Source: Candidatus Nomurabacteria bacterium (GTDB lineage: Bacteria; Patescibacteriota; Saccharimonadia; Saccharimonadales; UBA7683). From it: DNA of 64,000 nt. The number at the start of each line of letters is the position of its first letter. Position 1 is the first letter of the stretch. Location: the NCBI GenBank assembly GCA_020631895.1, contig JACKGR010000001.1:1-64000 (forward strand). Reading direction: 5' to 3'. Under the pieces are notes generated by a model. That model saw nothing but the letters and a program-made list of their open reading frames with translations, searched no databases and was not told the origin of the DNA. Below are positions 32,116 to 40,286 of the stretch, one piece after another. The position numbers and the translations under genes were made by a program.

Positions 32116-32901
32116 ATGAAGACACCTCTAATATACGTATTATTAATTTCTCTTATAGGCGATGTGATTGTCTTTTTGGCAAGCATGGTCTTTCTGACAC
32201 ATAAAAAGTTAATAAAAGTACTTACAACATACGCAACGCCCTTTGCTGCAGGTGCACTACTTGCTGCGGCCTTTGTAGACTTTCTTCATGAGGGGGTTGA
32301 GCGGTACGAGCCTCAGACTGTAATGATAGCGGCGCTTGTTGGAGTGATTGGGTTTTTTGTACTCGAAGGCTCTCTACATTGGTTCCACCATCACTCTCAA
32401 GAGACATTTGAGGATAAACATCTTCATGATAATGAAACTCAGCCAGTTGCTTTTTTAGCAGCGTTTGGGAATTGGCTCCACAACTTTATCGACGGAGCAG
32501 CAATCGCCGCTGCCTTCTTAGTCAGTCCTGCTACAGGTATAGTTACAACAATTGCTGTCGCGTTTCATGAAATTCCTAGAGAAGTTGCAGACTCTGGTTA
32601 TCTTTTGCAAAGAGGTATGTCTATCAGGCGTGTAATTCAAGTCCATGGTTTCGCAATAGTTGTCACAGCGATAGGGACTACTTTGTTCTACCTAGCGGGT
32701 AGTAGATTGGAATGGATAATGCCATGGCTACTAGGCTCAACGGCAGGATTCTTTATATATATAGCAGCTAGCGATATTATTCCCAGTATAAGATCAGGCA
32801 GAAAAAACAAGGGCGGTTTTGATAAAGAGACGGCTCTTGTTGTCTTTGGCGCTACCATAATTACAATTGTAATAATTATCGCCCATAAATTTATTGGCTA
32901 A
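32116..32901 (+). CDS. ZIP family metal transporter
   Basis: 261 residues with about eight helices. The signature helices NWLHNFIDGAAIAAAFL and AVAFHEIPREVADSGYLL carry the intramembrane His/Asp/Glu residues of the metal path. A His-rich loop (LHWFHHHSQETFEDKHLHDN, about residues 84-103) is typical of ZIP proteins. It imports zinc or another divalent metal. ATG 32116 is chosen because TATAAT lies just upstream; an in-frame start at 31984 would run through the divergent regulator gene. The stop overlaps the stop of the convergent glycosidase by 4 nt. Confidence 0.9.
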   Translation: MKTPLIYVLLISLIGDVIVFLASMVFLTHKKLIKVLTTYATPFAAGALLAAAFVDFLHEGVERYEPQTVMIAALVGVIGFFVLEGSLHWFHHHSQETFEDKHLHDNETQPVAFLAAFGNWLHNFIDGAAIAAAFLVSPATGIVTTIAVAFHEIPREVADSGYLLQRGMSIRRVIQVHGFAIVVTAIGTTLFYLAGSRLEWIMPWLLGSTAGFFIYIAASDIIPSIRSGRKNKGGFDKETALVVFGATIITIVIIIAHKFIG

Positions 32902-34220
32902 AGTTTACTTGAGGTGTATAGCAGGTCTATGGTCAACGCGGCAGTCCAGCTGAAGTTAGTTGCACCGGCTGGAGTTCCATCTATTGGGCTAAAATATTCT
33001 GATGAACCTTTTTGTGATACAAGAGACATAGATCTCTGCTCGATTGCGTTCGCCTCATCATCAAAGCCGTATCGCCTAAGTCCATCAATTATTAACCAGT
33101 TTGTATTTAGCCACGTCGGACCTTGCCAATAGCGAGATTCATCAAAGAACTTTGAGCTCTTTGGTACAGATGGAACTGGATATGGTAGCCAGTAGTCTTT
33201 TGTCCTAAGGAGCTCGACCAACTTTAATGCTTTTTGCTTTGATATTGAACCAGCATATAACGGTAGAAATGTCATTATACTTGGCTGTTCAATCAGCTCA
33301 AAAGTTTCAAAATTACGGCTGTAGTACTGCGCGTCTTCCTCGGACCAGAGCAAATCGAGTGATGTGTGAGCTTTTTTGAATCTCGTGATTAACCAAGAAG
33401 GAATCTCAAACTTTGCCTCTTCACAAATCTGAACAAGTAGACTGTTTGCACGAATTAACATCGAGTTGAATCCAAGATCCTCTATAGCCAGATGCCCGTG
33501 CCTTAACATTAGCCTGGTTTCATACTTCTTTCTGCGAAGTTGCCTTGCAATACTATATAAACTAAGTGCGTCTACGGTATCTATTCTTTGGTAGGCCGGA
33601 AGATATTTTGTATCTGATCTGACAAGGTTAAAAAATGAGTCTAATTTAAAAGTTTTTATTGTTTTAATCCATAGAGGCATCTCGTTAAGATATAGCTCCT
33701 GCATCCAGGCGGGTGTGTTATCTAGTCCCGACTCCCATGGGTGAAGTAGTATAACTATGCCTTCGCCGTGTGGGTCTCGCTCTCTATAAAGCCACTCGTG
33801 ATAGGCTACAAGTTTTGGCGCTAATTTTTTATACCAAACACGTCTATCAATTTTAGACATCTTCTCGCCAACTCGGGTTACGGCCTCAGCAACCATTGGT
33901 GGTTGGGTAATGCCGCTGGTACTGACATCCTTGGGAGCATTTTTTGATACCTCAGATCGCCAGAGACGTTTTCCTGAAGTATCTGATGGGCTCATTATTG
34001 TATTAGGCAACATGCCGTTCTTCCACTGTCCCCTAAATAAGTTATTAACTTCTTTCTGAGCTCTTTTTACGTTGTAATGCCTAAGACCAATAGCAGTAAA
34101 ACAACTATCCCATAACCATTGATGAGGGTATAAATGTGCTGCCGGTCTAGTCCAGCCGCCTAGGTCATTTTGTTTGAGTATTGTCTTACAATACTCAAGA
34201 AGTTCGCTTTGCCCATCCAT
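32898..34220 (-). CDS. GH63/MGH1-like (alpha/alpha)6 glycoside hydrolase
   Basis: 440 residues without a signal peptide, so cytoplasmic. Motifs of the GH63/MGH1-like toroid are visible: YPHQWLWDSCF with the catalytic Asp near residue 34, GMLPNTI, HPWESGLDNTPAW, and YWQGPTWLNTNWLIIDGL near 360. It would hydrolyse an alpha-linked glucoside or a glucosyl- or mannosylglycerate-type compound, releasing sugar for glycolysis or removing a compatible solute. Leaderless-type TATAAT ends 10 nt before ATG 34220. The 3' end overlaps the ZIP gene by 4 nt, tail to tail. Confidence 0.85.
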   Translation of the reverse strand: MDGQSELLEYCKTILKQNDLGGWTRPAAHLYPHQWLWDSCFTAIGLRHYNVKRAQKEVNNLFRGQWKNGMLPNTIMSPSDTSGKRLWRSEVSKNAPKDVSTSGITQPPMVAEAVTRVGEKMSKIDRRVWYKKLAPKLVAYHEWLYRERDPHGEGIVILLHPWESGLDNTPAWMQELYLNEMPLWIKTIKTFKLDSFFNLVRSDTKYLPAYQRIDTVDALSLYSIARQLRRKKYETRLMLRHGHLAIEDLGFNSMLIRANSLLVQICEEAKFEIPSWLITRFKKAHTSLDLLWSEEDAQYYSRNFETFELIEQPSIMTFLPLYAGSISKQKALKLVELLRTKDYWLPYPVPSVPKSSKFFDESRYWQGPTWLNTNWLIIDGLRRYGFDDEANAIEQRSMSLVSQKGSSEYFSPIDGTPAGATNFSWTAALTIDLLYTSSKL

Positions 34221-34230
34221 ATTGGTTTTT

Positions 34231-34236
34231 ATTATA
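34231..34236 (-). promoter_or_regulatory. -10 box TATAAT of the glycosidase gene
   Basis: Minus-strand TATAAT ends 10 nt before ATG 34220, giving a leader of at most a few nucleotides. Confidence 0.5.
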
Positions 34237-34246
34237 CCCGAAAAAG

Positions 34247-34747
34247 CTAACGGTAATTTGTAAATTCAATCGGAAAATCAAATTCAGCACCTCTAAGTAG
34301 CAGCATAACAGCCTGAAGCTCATCACGTTTTGGGCTTGAAACTCTGATTTCTTCGCCTTGAATTTGAGGTTTAACCTTTGGGTAGTTATCTCGAATGAGT
34401 TTTGTAACTTTTTTAGCTTTTTCTTGGTCCAAACCTTTTACAAACAAAAGCTCCCACTTCAGTTGCATGTTACCAGGTACGGGATCTTTGCTGGTATCTA
34501 GTATTTTTTGGCTTACATCGCAACCAGCAAGCTTTTTACGCAAAATATCGAGGATACTGTCGATATGAAACTGATTATCACCGATTATTGTTACGCCGGT
34601 TTTGTTTGCATCAGTGAATTCTAGGCTCGCTTTGGTGCCTTTGAAGTCATAGCGCTGAGAAATCTCTCGTTGAGATTGCTCAACCGCATTGGTAACTTTT
34701 GCTAAGTCGTAATCTGAAACTATATCAAATGATGAATCTTTTGCCAT
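34247..34747 (-). CDS. yajQ: YajQ-family nucleotide-binding protein
   Basis: 166 residues, full length. Starts with DSSFDIVSDYDLAKVTNAVEQ and contains SQRYDFKGTKASLEF, the conserved N-terminal repeat of YajQ, and ends RGAEFDFPIEFTNYR. YajQ homologues bind nucleotides, including cyclic-di-GMP in Xanthomonas; the role here is unknown. TATAAT ends 6 nt before ATG 34747, a clear leaderless arrangement. It is divergent from the FMN reductase, and the tandem palindromes at 34774-34809 lie between them. Confidence 0.93.
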   Translation of the reverse strand: MAKDSSFDIVSDYDLAKVTNAVEQSQREISQRYDFKGTKASLEFTDANKTGVTIIGDNQFHIDSILDILRKKLAGCDVSQKILDTSKDPVPGNMQLKWELLFVKGLDQEKAKKVTKLIRDNYPKVKPQIQGEEIRVSSPKRDELQAVMLLLRGAEFDFPIEFTNYR

Positions 34748-34753
34748 TTTATA

Positions 34754-34759
34754 ATTATA
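34754..34759 (-). promoter_or_regulatory. -10 box TATAAT, leaderless promoter of yajQ
   Basis: Minus-strand TATAAT, 6 nt before ATG 34747. Confidence 0.55.
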
Positions 34760-34773
34760 TCACTTGCATAAGG

Positions 34774-34809
34774 TTTAAGTGTTTGCTTAAATTTAAGTAG
34801 ATACTTAAA
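34774..34809 (+). promoter_or_regulatory. Tandem 18-bp palindromes overlapping the FMN reductase promoter
   Basis: Two units with the form TTTAAG-N6-CTTAAA, 34774-34791 and 34792-34809, directly adjoining. In the second, the arms extend to seven bases (TTTAAGT and ACTTAAA). The likely promoter TTGCAT (34764-34769), N17, TTAAAT (34787-34792) runs through them, so a bound dimer pair would block transcription of the reductase. No regulator gene is adjacent. Confidence 0.6.
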
Positions 34810-34828
34810 CATATAAAAGGAGACATTG

Positions 34829-35431
34829 ATGAATTTTGTAGTAATCAGCGGCAGTTCAAGGTCTGGCTCACAATCATTAAAGGTGGCTAAATGGTTTGAA
34901 TCAAAACTAAATGATCTTAGTCATGAGGCTACAGTTCTAGACTTGCATGAGGTGAATCTTCCACTTGCTCACGAGGACATTTGGAGCGAAATTGATAATA
35001 ACGATACGGCAATAGCCGTTAGGAAAAAACTCGAACAAGCCGATGGTTTTGTTATGGTCACTCCTGAATGGAACGGTATGGCCGGGCCTGCGCTTAAGAA
35101 CTTATTTCACTACGTAAAAATGACGATGGCTTACAAGCCAGTATACCTTGTGGCTGTATCTGGATACAGAGGTGGAGCATATCCAATCGCCGAGCTTCGA
35201 ATGAATAGTGCAAAAAATACATATATCAATTACATTCCTGAGCATCTAATTGTCCGAGGTGCGGAAGATTTAATGAATGATCTTGATGAGAATAGTGGCG
35301 ATGAATCTGATCAGTATGTGAAAAAACGCGGGTTGTATGGCCTCGGTATTTTGGTTGAATATGCAAAGGCATTAAAATCTGTTCGTGATAGCAAAGCTCT
35401 CGACTTTGAAACTTATAAGAACGGAATGTAA
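34829..35431 (+). CDS. NADPH-dependent FMN reductase-like protein
   Basis: 200 residues of flavodoxin-like fold. The FMN phosphate loop SGSSRSGSQSLK lies at residues 6-17, and FVMVTPEWNGMAGPALKNLFHYV is the classical family motif near residue 75. The enzyme reduces FMN, quinones, azo compounds or chromate with NAD(P)H; a stress-protective role is likely. ATG 34829 is preceded by AAGGAG with 6-nt spacing; the TTG at 34826 is rejected. Expression should be controlled through the tandem palindromes at 34774-34809. The zinc-ribbon ORF follows immediately, its ATG at 35432 adjoining the stop. Confidence 0.87.
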   Translation: MNFVVISGSSRSGSQSLKVAKWFESKLNDLSHEATVLDLHEVNLPLAHEDIWSEIDNNDTAIAVRKKLEQADGFVMVTPEWNGMAGPALKNLFHYVKMTMAYKPVYLVAVSGYRGGAYPIAELRMNSAKNTYINYIPEHLIVRGAEDLMNDLDENSGDESDQYVKKRGLYGLGILVEYAKALKSVRDSKALDFETYKNGM

Positions 35432-35596
35432 ATGATGGCTGAATTACAATCCTCTAAGCCATGTGATGATAAGTTAGCGTTTGACACAAAAGAGGCTGCT
35501 GAGGGTGCGGCTACTTATGCAAAATTTAAGCACGGTACAAAGTTAGGTGTTTATAAATGTGGCCATTGTAGCCTCTGGCATCTCACTAGCGTTTGA
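35432..35596 (+). CDS. Small CxxC/WH protein, 54 residues
   Basis: ATG 35432 to TGA 35594-35596. The N-terminal half is an amphipathic Lys/Ala helix region (FDTKEAAEGAATYAKFKHG); the C-terminus YKCGHCSLWHLTS is a compact zinc-binding knuckle. Short proteins ending in a CxxC-x-WHLT motif are widespread in bacteria and phages and are of unknown function. Its start adjoins the FMN reductase stop, so it is in that operon. It reads through the apparent long upstream extension of pheS, which is therefore not coding in that frame. Confidence 0.65.
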   Translation: MMAELQSSKPCDDKLAFDTKEAAEGAATYAKFKHGTKLGVYKCGHCSLWHLTSV

Positions 35597-35615
35597 TATA
35601 GAATTAAGAGTAATT

Positions 35616-36635
35616 ATGGATGATGTTCAATCTGTGCGCCAGCACTTGTTAGATAAGTTAAAATCGCTTGAAGAAAAAAAGACGATTCTTCGTGCTCCAG
35701 AACTCAGAGACCTTTATAACAAAGTTAAAGATCAGCCCGAAGATAAGAGGGCGGAGTTTGGTCAAGCTATTAACAACCTTAAAAAAGAGTTAGAGGATTT
35801 GGTGGGTCAAAGTTCAGATTCTAACTCAGTACTCTCAGATATTGATGTAACAGCACCGATGGATATAAATTCTCCTATTCCGCAATTAATCCCAACAGAG
35901 AATGGAACGACCCACCCGATAACTCAAGAGACTGAAAAGATTGCCGAGATCTTCTATAGGATGGGCTTTGAAGTGTCGGAGTCTCGAGAGATAGACGATG
36001 ACTATCATATGTTTACTAGTTTAAACTTTCCTGAGAACCACCCTGCACGTGATGATTACGATACATTCATTACTGAAGAAGGACTAATAGCTCCAGCTCA
36101 TACCAGCACAATGCAAAATAGAATTATTTCAGCCAGAAAACATCTTTTAGAAGAAGGAGAAAATATTGCAGTACTGGCGATGGATAGAGTTTTTAGAAAC
36201 GAAGATTTGGATGCACGCCATGAGCATACCTTTACACAACATGAAGGGATTTTGGTCGGAAAAGATATAACTGTAGGTAATTTAGTTGCAACATTGAAAC
36301 TCTTCTTTACAACATACTATGAGGAGGATATTGAGGTTAAAATTACACCATTCTACTTCCCGTTCACTGAGCCAAGCTTTGAGTTCTCATTAAGTTGCCC
36401 GTTTTGTAGTGATGGAGAAGACTGTCGAGTTTGCTCAGGCGAGCGCTGGATTGAGATGCTTGGATGCGGAATGATCCATCCAAACGTTCTTAGAATGGCG
36501 GGAGTAGATCCTATAAAGTATTCTGGGTTTGCATGGGGGGGCGGTGTAGAACGTCTGGTAATGATTAAACATAACATTGAGGATATTCGACATTTTAACT
36601 CCGGAAAACTAAAGTTTTTGAGGCAATTTAAATGA
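35616..36635 (+). CDS. pheS: Phenylalanyl-tRNA synthetase alpha subunit
   Basis: 339 residues from ATG 35616, normal for PheS; the in-frame ATG at 35547 lies inside the preceding small gene. The N-terminal coiled coil binds tRNA; the catalytic core shows HPARDDYDTF, HTSTMQNRI, RVFRNEDLDARHEHTFTQHEG (motif 2) and FAWGGGVERLVMI (motif 3). An unusual internal segment, SCPFCSDGEDCRVCSGERW, has four cysteines and probably binds zinc. It forms an alpha2beta2 enzyme with PheT. The next gene starts within its stop (ATGA); pheT is separated from it by two genes. Confidence 0.95.
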   Translation: MDDVQSVRQHLLDKLKSLEEKKTILRAPELRDLYNKVKDQPEDKRAEFGQAINNLKKELEDLVGQSSDSNSVLSDIDVTAPMDINSPIPQLIPTENGTTHPITQETEKIAEIFYRMGFEVSESREIDDDYHMFTSLNFPENHPARDDYDTFITEEGLIAPAHTSTMQNRIISARKHLLEEGENIAVLAMDRVFRNEDLDARHEHTFTQHEGILVGKDITVGNLVATLKLFFTTYYEEDIEVKITPFYFPFTEPSFEFSLSCPFCSDGEDCRVCSGERWIEMLGCGMIHPNVLRMAGVDPIKYSGFAWGGGVERLVMIKHNIEDIRHFNSGKLKFLRQFK

Positions 36636-37051
36636 ATTTAGAAGACGTAAAACAATTTCTAAGCCAGTTTCATGAGTGTGTTATTGCAACTGTTGGTGTA
36701 GATATGCAACCCGAGGCAGCAACTGTCGGTTTCTCTTATGATGAAGATTTCAAATTTATGATAGCGTCAAATAAGTCGACCAGAAAAGCTAAGAACATTG
36801 AAGCCAGTAATAAGGTGGCATTGGTAGTCGGCTTTGATGGCCCAAAAACAGTTCAGATTGAAGGCGAAGCCCAAGTTGTCGACAAAGAAGGGATGCTTGG
36901 CAGGATAGAACTTCATTTTTCAAAAGTACCCAGAGCCAAGGATTTTGAAAGCGAAGAGGGTCAAACTTACTATTTAATAACGCCAACATGGCTTAAATTT
37001 ACAGATTACACGAAGTCACCATACACATTTGAGACAAAGGATTTCTCATGA
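36632..37051 (+). CDS. Pyridoxamine 5'-phosphate oxidase-like protein within the phe operon
   Basis: 139 residues, split-barrel FMN-binding pattern: CVIATVGVDMQPEAATVGFSY, FMIASNKSTRKAKNIEASNKVALVVG and YYLITPTWLKFTDYT. It belongs to the same broad family as 2272-2715 but is only distantly similar. ATG 36632 overlaps the pheS stop and its own stop overlaps the next ATG (both ATGA), so it is translated as part of the pheS-pheT unit. A role in flavin redox or detoxification is likely; no link to aminoacylation is known to me. Confidence 0.8.
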   Translation: MNLEDVKQFLSQFHECVIATVGVDMQPEAATVGFSYDEDFKFMIASNKSTRKAKNIEASNKVALVVGFDGPKTVQIEGEAQVVDKEGMLGRIELHFSKVPRAKDFESEEGQTYYLITPTWLKFTDYTKSPYTFETKDFS

Positions 37052-37707
37052 GCAAAGTAAAGATTCCAGAAGTCAGAATAAATTTCTCTTGGTTATTTTA
37101 CAATGACATATGCCTTCAGCTTGATAAAGTTCAAAAATGGGATTTACCAAGTGGTGATAAGTGTGAAGAGTGGACAGAAGCATATCGTAAAGAATGGTCA
37201 AAGCATCAGACTAAAATTCTAACTGCTTTGCAAGATATTACCGGCCTTGAATTCTATAGGTCAGTTATTGACGTTACTACTGCTCCAGGAGTAATCCCAA
37301 AAAGTTACCCTTTATTTATGAGTTTTAGAAATAGACCTGCTGAATTTGTCGAAACTTTGACGCATGAGTTAATTCATGTCTTATTGACTGACAACAAGAT
37401 AATATCAATTTATGGAGATAATCGAGACTTTAAGCTTGGCGACGAATGGAGTAAGTTATTCGGATTTGATGATGACTTTAATTGCCTAGTTCATATTCCT
37501 GTGCACGCAATTCATAAGAAGTTGTTCGTGGATGTTCTTAACGATCCCCAGGGAGTTGAGAGGGATATCGAGCAAATGAAAAAATTTGGGGCAGATTCTT
37601 ATTTGAAATCATGGGATTATGTAGAAAAAGAGGGCTATGAAGTAATCATTGAAAAATTAAGAATATCATATGCCGATATCGCAAAAACTTTGGAGAATAA
37701 ATCATGA
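37048..37707 (+). CDS. Putative HExxH metallopeptidase-like protein, paralogue A
   Basis: 219 residues; family not recognised. FVETLTHELIHVLLTD contains an HExxH zinc motif (HELIH) near residue 108, the core of gluzincin peptidases. The preceding ALQDITGLEFYRS and TTAPG segments align with the protein encoded at 42066 (ALEMLTGKPLYRQ, TTFPRG, MHELLH), so the two are paralogues. The third zinc ligand is not obvious. No signal peptide, so cytoplasmic. It is coupled by ATGA overlaps to both the upstream flavin gene and pheT. It may be a peptidase or an inactive metal-binding fold. Confidence 0.65.
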   Translation: MSKVKIPEVRINFSWLFYNDICLQLDKVQKWDLPSGDKCEEWTEAYRKEWSKHQTKILTALQDITGLEFYRSVIDVTTAPGVIPKSYPLFMSFRNRPAEFVETLTHELIHVLLTDNKIISIYGDNRDFKLGDEWSKLFGFDDDFNCLVHIPVHAIHKKLFVDVLNDPQGVERDIEQMKKFGADSYLKSWDYVEKEGYEVIIEKLRISYADIAKTLENKS

Positions 37708-40193
37708 AGGTTAGTTTAAATATTGCGCAAGAGCTGTCCAATGTGGATTTAAAGTCACTGCCGACTGAAGATTTGGTGAAACTTGCAACCGAGCGTCTTG
37801 GGGGCATTGAAGGGTTTGATGATCTATCAAAGCACTACGAGGGTATAGTTGTCGCAAAAGTTGTGAGTTGCGAAAAGCATCCGAATGCAGACAAGCTAAG
37901 TCTTTGCAAAATTGACGATGGCGGCAAAACTGGTGATGTTGATCGCGACGAAGCTGGTCACGTTCAAGTTGTGTGCGGGGCACCCAATGTACGAGAGGGT
38001 ATCTTGGTAGCCTGGATTCCGCCAAAATCTGTTGTTCCATCAAGTTACGGAGAGAAGGAATTGTTTGTACTTGAAGCACGAGACCTCAGGGGAGAAATTA
38101 GCAACGGTATGATCGCTAGTCCTCGTGAATTAGGAATAAATAGCGATCATGATGGAATACTAGAAATTACTGACGACGTAGCTCCAGGCGCATCATTTGT
38201 TTCTCTTTACAAGCTGGACGACGTAATTATTGATATTGAGAACAAAATGTTCACCCACAGGCCTGATTGTTTTGGCCAGCTTGGTGTTGCCAGAGAGCTC
38301 GCCGGCATTCAGGGATTAAAGTTCGAGTCACCCGATTGGTACAAAAATAATATTCCATTTAACAAAGGTTCGAGTGAGGTTATAAAAGGGTTAGACGTAA
38401 CTATCGATTCGCCAGAAATATGCCCAAGATACATGGCGATTGCTTTTGATAACGTTACCATTGAGCCTAGCCCTGTCTGGCTCCAGAGTGATTTAAACCG
38501 ACTCGGAGTAAGACCAATAAATAACGTAGTTGATATTACAAACTACATAATGCTAACTACCGCACAGCCACTACATGCATTCGATTTTGACAAAGTTGCC
38601 AAAGACGGACGAGCTGAGATTATCGTCAGAAAGCCAAAGTCGGGCGAGAAACTTACACTGCTTGATGGCAAAGTGATTGAACCTCACTCTGAGTCTACAC
38701 TGATCTGCAACCAAGACGGGCCAATTGCTCTTGGGGGAGTAATGGGTGGAGGAAATTCAGAGATCGATGAAAATACTAAGCGAATTGTTCTGGAGTGTGC
38801 CACTTTTGATATGTATAACATCAGAAAAACCAGTATGACTCACGGTCTGTTCACTGATGCCGTCACACGCTTTAATAAGGGTCAGCCAGCTGAACAATTA
38901 CCGCCAGTTCTTCAAAAGACCATACAAATGATTGAGGAGGTTGTCGGAGCACAGCCAATCGGCGATATTGTAGATTGTTATCCGACCAAGAACTCACCAC
39001 AAAAAGTAGATGTATCTGTAGACTTTATTAATAGGCGTCTTGGGAGCAAGCTTTCATCTAAAGATATTGGTATTATGCTAACAAATGTTGAATTTGAGGT
39101 TAAGTCACAAGATGACTATCTGTCGGTAATTGTTCCCTTTTGGCGAACCGACATCGAAATTGCGGAGGATATAGTTGAAGAAGTCGGTAGGCTCTATGGA
39201 TTTAATAATTTACCGATTGAGCTGCCTGTTCGAACTATTAAACCAGTTTCGCCAACAGCTCGACTTGCACTTAAATCAAAAATCCGTCAAATACTTAGTC
39301 GAGCTGGTGCAAATGAAGTACTTAATTATAGTTTTGTACATGGTAATCTACTCAATAAAGTCGGTCAAAAGCCAGAGGACTCTTATGCACTTAGAAACGC
39401 CCTATCACCTGATCTACAATTTTATCGTCAGACCCTTACTCCAAGTATACTTGATTTGGTACATAAAAATGTAAAATCGGGTTTTGATGAGTTTGCACTT
39501 TTTGAAATTAACAAATCTCACAATAAGATTCATGATGATGGTAGTAGCGATCTCCCCGGTGAACTTAACATGATTTCACTGGTTTATACAGATAAAAAGA
39601 GTACAAAGTCTGCATATTATAACGCGAGACGATATCTAGATTTTCTGGCTGAAAGACTGGGTTATACACTTGTGTACTCCCCCATAGAAAAGGATCCCGG
39701 TTACCCAGTTACGGCTCCATTTGATTTCAAACGGTCTGCGCTCGTTACCGTGAAAGAAGTCGATGTATTTTTGGGAATAGTAGGTGAGTTTAAGCAAAAT
39801 GTTGCAAGCTCAATGAAGCTACCAAGCGCAACCGCGGGGTTTGAAATTGGGCTCGATCATTTGTTGGAGGCGCAGAAAAGAGGCTCTCTTAGCAAATATA
39901 AGCCTCTATCAAAGTATCCGTCATCCGAGCAAGATCTTACCTTAAAAGTTCCAGTAAACTCAGACTTTACAGATATAGAAGTAGTTTTGAGGGATTTCCT
40001 GGACTCTAGTAAATACGAGTTTAAGTTACAGCCCCTAAGTATATTCTCCAAAGAAGGTTCCGATCATAAGAATATATCTTTCAGGATTGAACTAACATCT
40101 CAAACACACACACTAACAACTGACGAAGTATCGGGTATTATTGACGAGTTAGCTGAAACTGCAGATAAAAAACTTAATGCGCAGAGGGTTTAA
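37704..40193 (+). CDS. pheT: Phenylalanyl-tRNA synthetase beta subunit
   Basis: 829 residues, normal length. The N-terminal tRNA-binding (EMAP/OB) domain has VVAKVVSCEKHPNADKLSLCKID and a VVCGAPNVREG segment; B3/B4 editing-domain motifs follow (NNVVDITNYIMLTTAQPLHAFD, ALGGVMGG). The B5 domain (about 450-520) and the catalytic-like core are present, and the C-terminal ferredoxin-fold anticodon-binding domain starts near 740 (LSKYPSSEQDLTLKVP). It charges tRNA-Phe together with PheS. Its ATG overlaps the preceding stop, so the four genes pheS to pheT form one coupled operon. Confidence 0.95.
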   Translation: MKVSLNIAQELSNVDLKSLPTEDLVKLATERLGGIEGFDDLSKHYEGIVVAKVVSCEKHPNADKLSLCKIDDGGKTGDVDRDEAGHVQVVCGAPNVREGILVAWIPPKSVVPSSYGEKELFVLEARDLRGEISNGMIASPRELGINSDHDGILEITDDVAPGASFVSLYKLDDVIIDIENKMFTHRPDCFGQLGVARELAGIQGLKFESPDWYKNNIPFNKGSSEVIKGLDVTIDSPEICPRYMAIAFDNVTIEPSPVWLQSDLNRLGVRPINNVVDITNYIMLTTAQPLHAFDFDKVAKDGRAEIIVRKPKSGEKLTLLDGKVIEPHSESTLICNQDGPIALGGVMGGGNSEIDENTKRIVLECATFDMYNIRKTSMTHGLFTDAVTRFNKGQPAEQLPPVLQKTIQMIEEVVGAQPIGDIVDCYPTKNSPQKVDVSVDFINRRLGSKLSSKDIGIMLTNVEFEVKSQDDYLSVIVPFWRTDIEIAEDIVEEVGRLYGFNNLPIELPVRTIKPVSPTARLALKSKIRQILSRAGANEVLNYSFVHGNLLNKVGQKPEDSYALRNALSPDLQFYRQTLTPSILDLVHKNVKSGFDEFALFEINKSHNKIHDDGSSDLPGELNMISLVYTDKKSTKSAYYNARRYLDFLAERLGYTLVYSPIEKDPGYPVTAPFDFKRSALVTVKEVDVFLGIVGEFKQNVASSMKLPSATAGFEIGLDHLLEAQKRGSLSKYKPLSKYPSSEQDLTLKVPVNSDFTDIEVVLRDFLDSSKYEFKLQPLSIFSKEGSDHKNISFRIELTSQTHTLTTDEVSGIIDELAETADKKLNAQRV

Positions 40194-40206
40194 GAAAATC
40201 GAATGA

Positions 40207-40286
40207 ATCCCGTTAAAAATTTACTTAATTTTGTCGGTAGCTGTTTCATTAAAAAGATACTTAATAGAGGGGATTTTTAACGGGAT
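40207..40286 (+). promoter_or_regulatory. Inverted repeat that can sequester the ABC exporter start codon
   Basis: ATCCCGTTAAAAAT (40207-40220) is exactly complementary to ATTTTTAACGGGAT (40273-40286), with a 52-nt loop. The 3' arm ends within the ATG at 40285. The 5' arm starts 14 nt after the pheT stop. Transcripts reading through from pheT would contain both arms. A weak promoter (TTGTCG 40231-40236, GATACT 40256-40261) in the loop would make transcripts with only the 3' arm. Confidence 0.45.

Noticed and set aside
35547..35615. 23-residue N-terminal extension of PheS
   Set aside because: It lies within the 54-residue CxxC gene in another frame and adds a sequence not found in PheS; ATG 35616 fits the family.
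36535..36541. G7 tract in pheS as a contingency locus
   Set aside because: It encodes the conserved motif 3 glycines (FAWGGGVERL) of an essential enzyme, so the tract is explained by protein sequence.
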